From contig PLHN01000354.1 in assembly GCA_003139975.1 (NCBI GenBank), forward strand, positions 11,723 through 20,314: DNA of 8,592 nucleotides, in the 5' to 3' direction. Under the pieces are notes generated by a model. The model saw nothing but the letters and a program-made list of their open reading frames with translations. It did not search any database and was not told the origin of the DNA. The position numbers and the translations under genes are program-made. The DNA comes from Acidobacteriaceae bacterium. Its GTDB lineage: Bacteria; Acidobacteriota; Terriglobia; Terriglobales; Acidobacteriaceae. Positions 1 to 5,929 of this stretch are shown here, in pieces (position 1 is the first letter of the stretch; every line of letters starts with the position of its first letter).

Positions 1-1
1 C

Positions 2-286
2 AGCAAAACCGACATCACTTTGTCCTGGTATCAACAGCGGCAGAACGACTTCCGTCTTCCGCCGGCCTGCTCGCCCCAAAGTTTCCGCGCTTCCTGCGCG
101 GGCACTCTCAACGAGGGGTCACTCTATGTGGATCATCACTTCACCAAGCGTTTCGACGGCTATGCCGGAATTGCGTATTCCTACGTGAGCGGCGGTCTGG
201 CGATCGCGATTCCGCATGGGCCGGGCGTGCCGTATAACTCCGATAATAACTTTGCTCCGACGGTCGGTGGTCGGTTCACGTTCTGA
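2..286 (+). CDS. C-terminal end of an outer-membrane beta-barrel (porin-like) protein, partial
   Basis: The reading frame is open from the left edge (position 2) to a TGA at 284-286, so only about the last 94 residues are present; the TTG at 20-22 is not a convincing start because coding continues upstream of it. The visible part alternates polar and hydrophobic/aromatic residues as in transmembrane beta strands (SLYVDHHF, FDGYAGIAYSYVSGGLA) and ends in GGRFTF. A C-terminal Phe on a final beta strand is the usual recognition signal for the BAM outer-membrane assembly machinery. The FTKRFDGYAG...GGLA...APTVGGRF pattern resembles the porin-like barrels common in Acidobacteriota and Betaproteobacteria. 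It would act as a channel or structural barrel in the outer membrane; the substrate cannot be told from this piece. The gene is convergent with holA, 28 bases separating the two stop codons. Confidence 0.7.
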   Translation, partial: SKTDITLSWYQQRQNDFRLPPACSPQSFRASCAGTLNEGSLYVDHHFTKRFDGYAGIAYSYVSGGLAIAIPHGPGVPYNSDNNFAPTVGGRFTF

Positions 287-314
287 GCGTTTCCGCGAAG
301 AATTCCGGAAGGGG

Positions 315-1445
315 CTATACGGGCAATTCTTCCTGCATCCATCCGCCAGCAGTTTCGAGTTTGGGCTCTCCGGCCAGGTCAAGCACGAGCTTTTCCAGGA
401 TGAGGCGCTTGCCGGGGGGATTCGAGCGCAGGGCGAGATCGGCTTTCGCCACCAGTCGGATGGCGCGCGTCAATTCGCGTTTCGATTTGTAGCGGCGGGC
501 TTGGCGGATGATATCGTCGGCGGCAAACGGGGGCACGCGGAAGCCCTGCCAAAGTGCCGCCCAGAGCATCCGCTGGTCGCGGACGTTGCGCTCGAGGATA
601 ACAAGCATCTGGCGGAACGTCTTGGCGAGCATATAAAGGTGGCCGATGGCGGCGTCTTCGCCGTCGCCCGTCGAAAGCAGCGAATCGAGAATCGCCAATG
701 CGCGCGGGCGATCCTTGGAAGAGATCGCATCGGTCAACTCATAAAGCGAGCGCTGTTTGGCGGCGAGCACCATGGTCTCGACATCGCCGAGCGTGATTCT
801 TTTTTTCTCGCCGACATAGAGAATCAGTTTCTCGAGTTCGTTGGAAACCATCATCATGTCGCCGCCCAGCGCGTCGACCAGTTCGCGAGAGCCATCGGGA
901 TCAATTTTGACGGCGCGCGTTGCGCAATATTCGCCGATCCATCGGACGGCTTCGCCTTCTTCGACACGCGACAGTTCGACAATGCCGCAGAACGGGCCGA
1001 GATCTTCGCGGATCTTCTGGTAACGGTCCTTGTCGGTCATCTCCATGCGGCGGACGTCGGCGGGAATGCTGATGTGGTCGGCGACAAAGACGAGGAGCGC
1101 ATCGGGATTGGGATTCTTGCAGTACTCCTCGACGGCAGTGATCTTTTCGTCGTTCGAGCCGCGGCCGAAGAGCGTTTTCACGCCCCGCACAAAAAAGACC
1201 TGAAAGGGCGCCATCAGCGATGGCGTGCGGGCGCGATCCAGCACTTCGCTCAGCGAGGTTTCACTCAAGTCGAACTCGAAGACGCTGAAATCCCGCGCGT
1301 CGGGCGAGACCAGGTGTTCAAGGATGGCGTCGCGGCAACGCTTGCGGAAAAAGGCCTCGTCGCCGACGAGCACGTAAGCAGGCTTCAGCTTGCGGGATTC
1401 GAGTTCGGAGAGAAAGCGGTCGGCTTGGCTGAAGGCACGCATCAT
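315..1445 (-). CDS. holA: DNA polymerase III delta subunit (clamp loader)
   Basis: 376 residues, near the usual 330-370 of HolA. Delta is the wrench of the clamp-loader complex: it opens the beta sliding clamp so that it can be placed on primed DNA. The N-terminus has the HolA pattern KPAYVLVGDEAFFRKRCRDAI (residues 21-41), where the family shows a GDE-like turn but no functional Walker A. A central part with GGDMMMVSNELEKL and a following LYELTDAI segment matches the lid region. The C-terminal collar domain ends with the family-typical helix ADLALRSN...LILEKLVLDLA. Two adjacent ATG codons (1445 and 1442) could start it; a GGGAG Shine-Dalgarno at 1451-1455 is five bases from the first and eight from the second, so both are workable. 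It lies 13 bases after lptE, a pairing common in several phyla, and is the last gene of the run. Identification is from overall pattern; the family is divergent, but the fit is good. Confidence 0.88.
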   Translation of the reverse strand: MMRAFSQADRFLSELESRKLKPAYVLVGDEAFFRKRCRDAILEHLVSPDARDFSVFEFDLSETSLSEVLDRARTPSLMAPFQVFFVRGVKTLFGRGSNDEKITAVEEYCKNPNPDALLVFVADHISIPADVRRMEMTDKDRYQKIREDLGPFCGIVELSRVEEGEAVRWIGEYCATRAVKIDPDGSRELVDALGGDMMMVSNELEKLILYVGEKKRITLGDVETMVLAAKQRSLYELTDAISSKDRPRALAILDSLLSTGDGEDAAIGHLYMLAKTFRQMLVILERNVRDQRMLWAALWQGFRVPPFAADDIIRQARRYKSKRELTRAIRLVAKADLALRSNPPGKRLILEKLVLDLAGEPKLETAGGWMQEELPV

Positions 1446-1458
1446 TGGTTCTCCCGCA

Positions 1459-1992
1459 TCAGTAAGCCTCCAGAATATTGGCTACCAGTGTATGAGCGAA
1501 ATCGCGGGACATGCGTTCGACGGCCGGAGATCCTTCTTCGAAGAAACTGTTCAGGTCGCGGGAGATTTCGTACTGATCGTGAAAAAGATAGGACGGATTC
1601 TGGAAGATCACTTTACCCTGCCGATCGGTAAGCGTGATCTGCACGCTTACGGTAAGCAGCGCGCTGGCCGCGCGACCGGTAACGGAATCGTAGGCGAGCG
1701 GAGTCGAAGAAGCAGACAAAACCGTTCCCTTCAACAGGGCGTCGGCGTCCTCCCAGTCGTTATGAACAATTTGGAAATTGGTGCGGGTGTTGAATTCCCG
1801 GACCACAGCATCGGTCAGCAGTTGTTCGACGCGAAAGGTGCGGCTCTGGCTGACGAAACCGGGAATCGCGATGGTACGGATGTTCGGTGGGAGCGCGGCC
1901 GAGTGACCGAGAGTGTGGTATCCGCAACCGCTCGCCACCAGGCTCGCAAAGAGGGTAACTGTCAATAAAACAGCGCCAACCCACGGCTTCAT
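1459..1992 (-). CDS. lptE: LPS-assembly lipoprotein LptE
   Basis: 177 residues from the ATG at 1990-1992. LptE plugs the LptD barrel in the outer membrane and helps insert lipopolysaccharide into the outer leaflet. The N-terminus is a lipoprotein signal peptide: MKPW, a hydrophobic stretch of about 15 residues, then ASGC with the lipidated Cys at residue 23, followed by GYHTLGH, the CGYH motif typical of LptE. Downstream are IRTIAIPGFVSQSRTFRVEQLLTDAVVREF and VSVQITLTDRQGKVIFQN, matching the LptE alpha/beta fold. The frame is open further upstream to 2037, but starting there would put 15 charged residues ahead of the signal peptide. The 1992 start overlaps the preceding stop in an ATGA (1989-1992) and has GAGGT upstream, so I prefer it. 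The ASGC lipobox has Ala at -3, which is acceptable but not the commonest residue. Confidence 0.88.
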   Translation of the reverse strand: MKPWVGAVLLTVTLFASLVASGCGYHTLGHSAALPPNIRTIAIPGFVSQSRTFRVEQLLTDAVVREFNTRTNFQIVHNDWEDADALLKGTVLSASSTPLAYDSVTGRAASALLTVSVQITLTDRQGKVIFQNPSYLFHDQYEISRDLNSFFEEGSPAVERMSRDFAHTLVANILEAY

Positions 1993-3056
1993 TGGATCTG
2001 ACCTCGGGGCCGCGAAGAAGTCATCGTTTCGGCGCATTCGACGGCGGACAAAGCAGCCACGCGCAAATTGTCGGTCACGGCCCAGAGCCAGAAGCCGGTC
2101 TCGCGGCTGGCATCGGCGGAAACCGCAACCAGAATGTCCCCCTGTCCAGCAGCGCTAACATTGTTCGGCACGTCATCGGGATCGGCCACGATCACGTGCT
2201 CGCCCGCAAGCGCTTCAGAAAGATCCTTGATCGAGAGCGGCTTCTCCAGTTCCAGGTAAACAGAAAACGCGTGTCCATGAAAAACAGGCGCCTGGAGCGT
2301 GAGTAGCGCAGGTTCAACCGCGGCGGGCACCAATTGGCAATAGTGCTTCGCGATCATTCGAGAAAGAGCATCGAGCGAATGACCGGAGCATGGTCCATAG
2401 CGCGCGACCATGTTAAAGGCCACCTGCACATCGAAGACGGATTTCGGCAGTTCCTGAAAGGAAAGCAGGTTCACGGTTTGCTCATGCAGTTCATCCATGC
2501 CCTTTTGGCCATATTCGGATGCCGGTTCAAGAACCGTGGCAACCATGCGCTCGACCTTGGCAGCTTTCTGGGCGCGCAACGCGAGCAAAGCTAGAACGGT
2601 TGCGGCGGGATGTCCCACCACGACCGGGCCGGGCTGCAGTTGCGGAGTAACAGGCCGCTCCAATTGGCGCTCGATCCATGGCGACCGGACCGACGCTCCC
2701 GGTTCTCCTTCCAAAGCGCCGGTAAGATCGACGATGGTACTGCCCAAGTCGCGCGCCTTCTTCCACGCGCCGCGCGTGGAGCGGGCGTCGGACGCAAAAA
2801 AAGTGAAGTCAATGCGCTCGAACTGTTCGGCGCGAACACTCTGGATAAAGCTCACTTCGTCGCCGACAGCTTCGAGTTGGCCCAGGGACTCGTCGTCATC
2901 GAGCAAGCGGATATCGACGACAGGAAAATTGCGGTCGCGCAAAACTTCCGCGACTTCTTTGCCCAGGAGCGTAGCGGCACCAACGATCGCGACGCGGTAA
3001 AGATTGGCGCCGCTTAGATCATTGTGGGAGGCAGCAGATTTCTGGACGGGGCTCAT
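1989..3056 (-). CDS. Aspartate-semialdehyde dehydrogenase-like (Asd/USG-1 family) protein lacking the catalytic Cys
   Basis: 355 residues with the Asd two-domain layout: an N-terminal Rossmann part starting YRVAIVGAATLLGKEV (residues 20-35), then a dimerisation domain containing SEYGQKGMDELHEQT (about 180-194), VFHGHAFSVYLE (258-269) and a C-terminal WAVTDNLRVAALSAVECAE helix (325-343). Real Asd enzymes reduce aspartyl phosphate to aspartate semialdehyde using a Cys in a GNC[ST]-type motif. Here that site reads GHPAAT (H149, P150), so no nucleophile is present. The nucleotide-binding glycine motif is also degraded (GAATLLG) and the substrate-binding Arg of the RVPV motif appears to be Gln (LQAPV, Q255). 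The His of the GH motif (H262) is kept. This matches the non-catalytic USG-1 type better than a true Asd. Databases may label it Asd by homology. It is translationally coupled on both sides by ATGA overlaps, with pssA upstream and lptE downstream. The role is unknown. Confidence 0.8.
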   Translation of the reverse strand: MSPVQKSAASHNDLSGANLYRVAIVGAATLLGKEVAEVLRDRNFPVVDIRLLDDDESLGQLEAVGDEVSFIQSVRAEQFERIDFTFFASDARSTRGAWKKARDLGSTIVDLTGALEGEPGASVRSPWIERQLERPVTPQLQPGPVVVGHPAATVLALLALRAQKAAKVERMVATVLEPASEYGQKGMDELHEQTVNLLSFQELPKSVFDVQVAFNMVARYGPCSGHSLDALSRMIAKHYCQLVPAAVEPALLTLQAPVFHGHAFSVYLELEKPLSIKDLSEALAGEHVIVADPDDVPNNVSAAGQGDILVAVSADASRETGFWLWAVTDNLRVAALSAVECAETMTSSRPRGQIQ

Positions 3057-3925
3057 GGGGTTTGAGATGCCTCCTTATAAGCCGGAGGTGCGGGCGGATT
3101 CTTGCGGCGCAAGATCCATTGCAAGCGCCAGAGGACGCCGGAAGCCATGTAGACGATGGCAATGACGAACAGTACCGGGCGCGAAAACTGCAGGATCAGC
3201 GAGCCCACGATGGCCATGAGAATGATGAGGCGGAAAGGACGGCGGGAACCGAAATCAATGTCTTTGAAGCTATAAAAACGCCACGTACTGACCATGAGAT
3301 ATCCGACGACGACGACCATCATCAGCCAACTGGCCGAGGTCCACCAGGAGGCAATTGGCTCTCCGGCGGAAAAATGGACGACGGCCGCGATGACGCCGGC
3401 TCCCGCCGGAATGGGCATACCAACGAAGTATTTCTTGCCAGGACGGCCGGGATTGGAGGGCTGCGGATTGGTAGTGATGTTAAAACGTGCCAGACGGCTC
3501 GCGCCTGCCATCAGGAAAGCGAAGCAGGCAACGGTGCCCAGGTCGATGATCTTCAGGCGGATCTCGTGGGGAAGCGTCGTTGGCAAGAGATGAAAACCCC
3601 AGATCCACGCGAGAAGAGCGGGAGCGACGCCAAAAGCGATGACATCGGCGAGGGAATCGAGTTCTCTTCCAAAATCACTCTCGGTGTGGGTCAACCGGGC
3701 TATGCGGCCGTCGAGACCGTCAATCAAAATGGAATAACCGATGGCCTTGGCAGCCAAGTCGAGATGCCAGGCGTCGCCGGGTGCGCCGCGCACGGTTTCG
3801 AGGATGGCATAGAACCCGAGCGCGATATTGGCGGTGGTGAACAGCGATGGCAGAATGTACATGCCCTTACGCAGGCGTCCACGGCGACGGTCGGAATCGC
3901 GACGGCGGGGAGTTAAGTCTTCCAT
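3053..3925 (-). CDS. pssA: CDP-diacylglycerol--serine O-phosphatidyltransferase
   Basis: 290 residues, integral inner-membrane enzyme making phosphatidylserine from CDP-diacylglycerol and L-serine, the first committed step to phosphatidylethanolamine. The CDP-alcohol phosphotransferase signature DG-x2-AR-x8-G-x3-D-x3-D is complete: D72-G73, A76-R77, G86, D90 and D94. The N-terminus is strongly basic (RRR and RRRGRLRK), followed by [18 protein letters not shown], the typical PssA opening with the first membrane helix. Several hydrophobic helices follow, and a GMPIPAGAG motif sits in the middle as in other PssA proteins. The C-terminus is a short basic, proline-rich tail. The ATG at 3925 is preceded by GGGAGG seven bases away, which fixes the start; an internal Met at residue 22 is unlikely. 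The gene overlaps the end of psd by 13 bases and its own stop overlaps the start of the Asd-like gene, so PS production and decarboxylation should be co-expressed. Confidence 0.95.
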   Translation of the reverse strand: MEDLTPRRRDSDRRRGRLRKGMYILPSLFTTANIALGFYAILETVRGAPGDAWHLDLAAKAIGYSILIDGLDGRIARLTHTESDFGRELDSLADVIAFGVAPALLAWIWGFHLLPTTLPHEIRLKIIDLGTVACFAFLMAGASRLARFNITTNPQPSNPGRPGKKYFVGMPIPAGAGVIAAVVHFSAGEPIASWWTSASWLMMVVVVGYLMVSTWRFYSFKDIDFGSRRPFRLIILMAIVGSLILQFSRPVLFVIAIVYMASGVLWRLQWILRRKNPPAPPAYKEASQTP

Positions 3926-4590
3926 GCAGCAGCCTCCCGAATTGAGCCTGCGGCGGCGGGCTGGTCCTTTCCCTGCACCACCGGCAGCACGGCCAGGACC
4001 GTGGTTCCGCCCTTGACACGATCGCCGGGTTTGACCTGAATGGCAGCATCGCGATCGAAAACAACATCCACGCGAGAGCCGAACTTAATCAGGCCAACGC
4101 GCTGGCCTCGGGCCACCTTGTCGCCGACTTTCAGGTCGAACACGATGCGGCGGGCGATGAGGCCGGCGATTTGTTTGAAAATTACGGCGCGGCCTTCGCC
4201 TTCGACGGTCACGATATTCTGCTCGTTTTCTTCAGCCGAATTTGCCGCCATGGCGTTGAGGAATTTGCCGCCCTGGTAGCGCACATCGCGAATGACGCCC
4301 GCGACCGGCGAGCGGTTGACGTGCACATCGAAGATGCTGAGGAAAATGCTGATGCGGGCGCGCGGACCTGCGGCGGAAGTGATGGTGGAAACGTCGGTGA
4401 CTTTGCCGTCGCCGGGGGAAACGATGGCGCCGGGAAGGCCGGGGATTGGGCGCTCGGGATCGCGAAAAAACCATAGGCAGAAAGCCCCCAGCAACAGCAC
4501 TGGGATGGCGTAAGGCCACGCCGCAAGCCACGCGATGAGGGCCGCTGCGATTGCGCAACCGATGCCGTAAAAATAGCCGTCACGAACCAT
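3913..4590 (-). CDS. psd: Phosphatidylserine decarboxylase proenzyme (short, archaeal-type PSD-A)
   Basis: 225 residues from the ATG at 4590. Converts phosphatidylserine from PssA to phosphatidylethanolamine, using a pyruvoyl group made by self-cleavage. Two hydrophobic segments at residues 7-24 and 27-42 anchor it to the membrane; [10 protein letters not shown] follows. Conserved sites are SPGDGKV (D61), FDVHVNRSP (H90) and the cleavage motif FGSRVDV with G171-S172; cleavage between them would leave Ser172 as the pyruvoyl of the small alpha chain. The short size and FGSR in place of LGST place it in the PSD-A (short) group. The tail after VLAVLP is about 22 residues of Ala-rich sequence. Start choice is uncertain: TTG 4608, ATG 4596 and ATG 4590 are all in frame and none has a strong Shine-Dalgarno; I chose 4590 because MVRDGY looks family-typical. 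A TATAAT box overlaps the TTG, which argues against that codon if the box is used. Confidence 0.93.
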   Translation of the reverse strand: MVRDGYFYGIGCAIAAALIAWLAAWPYAIPVLLLGAFCLWFFRDPERPIPGLPGAIVSPGDGKVTDVSTITSAAGPRARISIFLSIFDVHVNRSPVAGVIRDVRYQGGKFLNAMAANSAEENEQNIVTVEGEGRAVIFKQIAGLIARRIVFDLKVGDKVARGQRVGLIKFGSRVDVVFDRDAAIQVKPGDRVKGGTTVLAVLPVVQGKDQPAAAGSIREAAAWKT

Positions 4591-4607
4591 GTACATTGAC
4601 CGAGTCA

Positions 4608-4635
4608 ATTATAGGACCTGTTAGGTCTCTGTTCA
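4608..4635 (-). promoter_or_regulatory. Possible sigma70-type promoter in front of psd
   Basis: On the minus strand TATAAT (plus-strand 4608-4613, a perfect -10 match) lies 16 bases downstream of TGAACA (4630-4635, four of six matches to TTGACA). The -35 box falls on the end of the phosphatase gene. A transcript would begin around 4601-4602, only about five bases before the ATG at 4596 and 11 before the ATG at 4590, so it would be nearly leaderless. It could be an internal promoter for psd and the genes after it. A chance match in an AT-rich gap is possible. Confidence 0.35.
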
Positions 4636-5136
4636 TTTCATACTTGCTAAACTTGCCGCATAGTGGTCAATCCATCTTCGTTGTTCCGGCGTTTCTGGAA
4701 TCGTTAAACCGCGGGCTGCGCTCGCGCTCTCCACTGCGGCGCCAGAGCTGAGCCCTTTCGTGATAAGGAGGCATGCTGCGAGCAACCCGCTTCGCCCAAT
4801 CCCCTGGCGGCAATGTATGACGACATTCTTCCCCGACGAAAGATCGGCGTCGAGTTTCTCGATTGTCGCCGTTATTTCGGACTCTGAGCGTGGCACCTGG
4901 CGATCGGGAATCGGCAGGGAGATGAACTTCATGCCTACCTTTTTCACTTCGCGCGCTTCGGCTGTGAGGTCGAGTTCCTGCTCCTCTTCGGGAGTCAGCA
5001 GTGAGAGGACGGCGTCGACTCCAGCGCCCCGCCAAGCCGCGATTTCGTCGGCTAGCCAATCGCCGCCACGGGGTCGCGCCGCCAGTGCCAGTTTGCCGGT
5101 CCAAGGCCCCTCCGCCCAATAGAGTCTGGTCCACAT
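4633..5136 (-). CDS. Dual-specificity/tyrosine-type protein phosphatase (Cys-based)
   Basis: 167 residues. The active-site loop is HCRQGIGRSG: H108, C109 nucleophile, R115 phosphate-binding, S116, an exact HC-x5-R-S signature of the PTP/DSP superfamily. The likely general acid is D78 in PIPDRQVP, about 30 residues before the Cys as expected. The N-terminus (MWTRLYWAEGPWTGKLALAARPRGGDWLADEI) and the segment VDAVLSLLTPEEEQEL resemble a group of small bacterial phosphatases that handle tyrosine phosphate or other phosphate esters; the natural substrate is unknown. It has no signal peptide, so it should be cytoplasmic. The ATG at 5136 directly abuts the TAA of the upstream ParB-like gene, and an AAGGA lies seven bases before it, inside that gene's end. 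This implies coupled translation and a shared job. Downstream the gap to psd is only 24-42 bases depending on the psd start. Confidence 0.88.
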   Translation of the reverse strand: MWTRLYWAEGPWTGKLALAARPRGGDWLADEIAAWRGAGVDAVLSLLTPEEEQELDLTAEAREVKKVGMKFISLPIPDRQVPRSESEITATIEKLDADLSSGKNVVIHCRQGIGRSGLLAACLLITKGLSSGAAVESASAARGLTIPETPEQRRWIDHYAASLASMK

Positions 5137-5364
5137 TTAGGAATCCTTTTCGATAATCTCACGCGGAAGCTCGTCGACTGCCACTCCACGCTTTCGAAGG
5201 ACATAAACGCGATGATGCCCGTCGAGTATAGTGCCATCCGGCCTGGTCTTGAGGGAATCTCTTTGACCGCAAGCAAGCGAATTGACTAAGACCTCAGTGG
5301 CCTCCCGCTCCATTTTGGCCAGTTTGGAGGCGTTCAATGATGCAACAGGATGAAGTGACTTCAA
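5137..5364 (-). CDS. Small ParB/sulfiredoxin-fold-like protein
   Basis: 75 residues. The second half reads RPDGTILDGHHRVYVLRKRGV...LPREII: a beta turn followed by DGHHR (D48-R52) and a helix, the pattern of the ParB N-terminal/sulfiredoxin superfamily, whose members bind nucleotides. No DNA-binding helix-turn-helix domain follows, so this is not a chromosome-partition ParB. Other stand-alone members of this fold include free-serine kinases (SerK, SbnI), making a nucleotide-dependent phosphotransfer role conceivable, but no activity can be assigned from sequence. The start is a TTG at 5364, the furthest start before an in-frame TAG; it has no good Shine-Dalgarno. An internal ATG at 5313 would remove the first 17 residues (LHPVASLNASKLAKM region), which look like part of the domain. 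A TAGAAT box sits six bases upstream of the TTG. The gene abuts the phosphatase gene with no gap. Confidence 0.72.
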   Translation of the reverse strand: MKSLHPVASLNASKLAKMEREATEVLVNSLACGQRDSLKTRPDGTILDGHHRVYVLRKRGVAVDELPREIIEKDS

Positions 5365-5385
5365 CGGTGGATTCTATCTAATCGT

Positions 5386-5413
5386 AATAAAAAAAGGCGC
5401 TTACGTGCGCCTT
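5386..5413 (-). terminator. Rho-independent terminator after the DUF465 gene
   Basis: Minus-strand reading gives AAGGCGC, loop ACGTAA, GCGCCTT, then a run of T residues. The stem arms are 5407-5413 and 5394-5400 (seven pairs, GC-rich), the loop is 5401-5406, and the plus-strand A run is 5389-5395. It lies 64 bases after the DUF465 stop codon and 25 bases before the ParB-like start, so it closes the DUF465 transcript and insulates the downstream gene run. Confidence 0.85.
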
Positions 5414-5476
5414 GCATCGGTGCAAACTGCGGCTCTTGGAATGATCGAGTGGGATCGAAGGACGATCTCCGAGGTC

Positions 5477-5695
5477 CTACGCTGTCGCGCGCTGGGCTTC
5501 CCGCTCCAGGTGCTGCATCTGATCTTTGAGGCGCAGCTTCAGTTTCTTCAGCCGCACTTCTTCAAGTTTTTCGTCTTCGGTGAGGTAGTGCTTCTGGGTG
5601 AGGGATTCCAGCCTTTGGGAGTATTGCGAGTGCTCCTGAACCAGTCGCTGGAATTCTTCATGACTGGCCAGGAGTTGATCTCTCGGAGTCAGCAT
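5477..5695 (-). CDS. YdcH family protein (DUF465)
   Basis: 72 residues, nearly all helical and highly charged. It matches the DUF465/YdcH pattern: HEEFQRLVQEHSQYSQRLESL (residues 12-32), then YLTEDEKLEEVRLKKLKLRLKDQMQHLE, where the family shows an EE-x3-LKK-x-KL-x-LKD-x-M core. Such proteins form a small two-helix hairpin or coiled coil and are probably cytoplasmic; their function is not established. The ATG at 5693-5695 is preceded by a perfect AGGAGGT at 5704-5710, eight bases away, the strongest ribosome binding site in the window, suggesting high expression. It appears to be a single-gene unit, with promoter-like boxes upstream at 5732-5760 and an intrinsic terminator downstream. Confidence 0.88.
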   Translation of the reverse strand: MLTPRDQLLASHEEFQRLVQEHSQYSQRLESLTQKHYLTEDEKLEEVRLKKLKLRLKDQMQHLEREAQRATA

Positions 5696-5731
5696 CCTGC
5701 GAGACCTCCTGAATTATTACTGTCCGGTTAA

Positions 5732-5760
5732 AAAGTAGCACAGGGCGGGCGGCGGTTCAA
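5732..5760 (-). promoter_or_regulatory. Possible promoter of the DUF465 gene
   Basis: Minus strand: TTGAAC (5755-5760) and TACTTT (5732-5737) separated by 17 bases, with TGC directly before the -10 box, the extended -10 arrangement. Matches to consensus are four and three of six, so the call rests on spacing, the TG and position. Transcription would start near 5725, leaving a leader of about 30 bases that includes the strong AGGAGGT. Confidence 0.35.
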
Positions 5761-5929
5761 TGGGGTCTTGGAAGGATATTTTTGATCGTGGCGGCGCGGT
5801 CGGCCTTCACCTTTGAGTACACCCAAAGTGGTGCAACGTAGGCCTTTAGATCAAGTCCGGAATCTAAAAACCGCGGATTTCCGGCATATTCGCACGGGGA
5901 GAATGAAGGTCGAACGGACATGGGGAAAG
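5761..5929. other. Intergenic region with two imperfect hairpins, no gene seen
   Basis: This stretch lies between the rimI stop and the DUF465 promoter. I see no convincing coding frame. It holds CTTTG/CAAAG (5811-5815 with 5824-5828, extendable by CAC/GTG across a two-base bulge) and CCGGAATC/GATTTCCGG (5857-5864 with 5876-5884, one bulged T). Neither is followed by a T run on either strand, so neither is a standard intrinsic terminator. The second is about 45 bases past the rimI stop and is the best candidate for ending or stabilising that transcript. Confidence 0.3.

Noticed and set aside
291..310. TTCCG/CGGAA inverted repeat between the convergent porin-like and holA stops
   Set aside because: Only five pairs around a ten-base loop and no T run on either side, so it does not qualify as a terminator.
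216..1631. 471-codon open frame on the plus strand
   Set aside because: It lies antisense to holA and lptE, has no recognisable domain and is His/Arg/Gly-rich as expected for a GC-driven shadow frame; the minus-strand products are clear families.
1993..2037. Upstream start for lptE giving a 192-residue product
   Set aside because: It would bury the lipoprotein signal peptide behind 15 polar residues; the ATGA overlap and upstream GAGGT favour 1992.
3062..3916. 284-codon plus-strand frame across the whole of pssA
   Set aside because: Full antisense of a gene with a complete CDP-alcohol phosphotransferase signature; low-complexity charged translation and no family resemblance.
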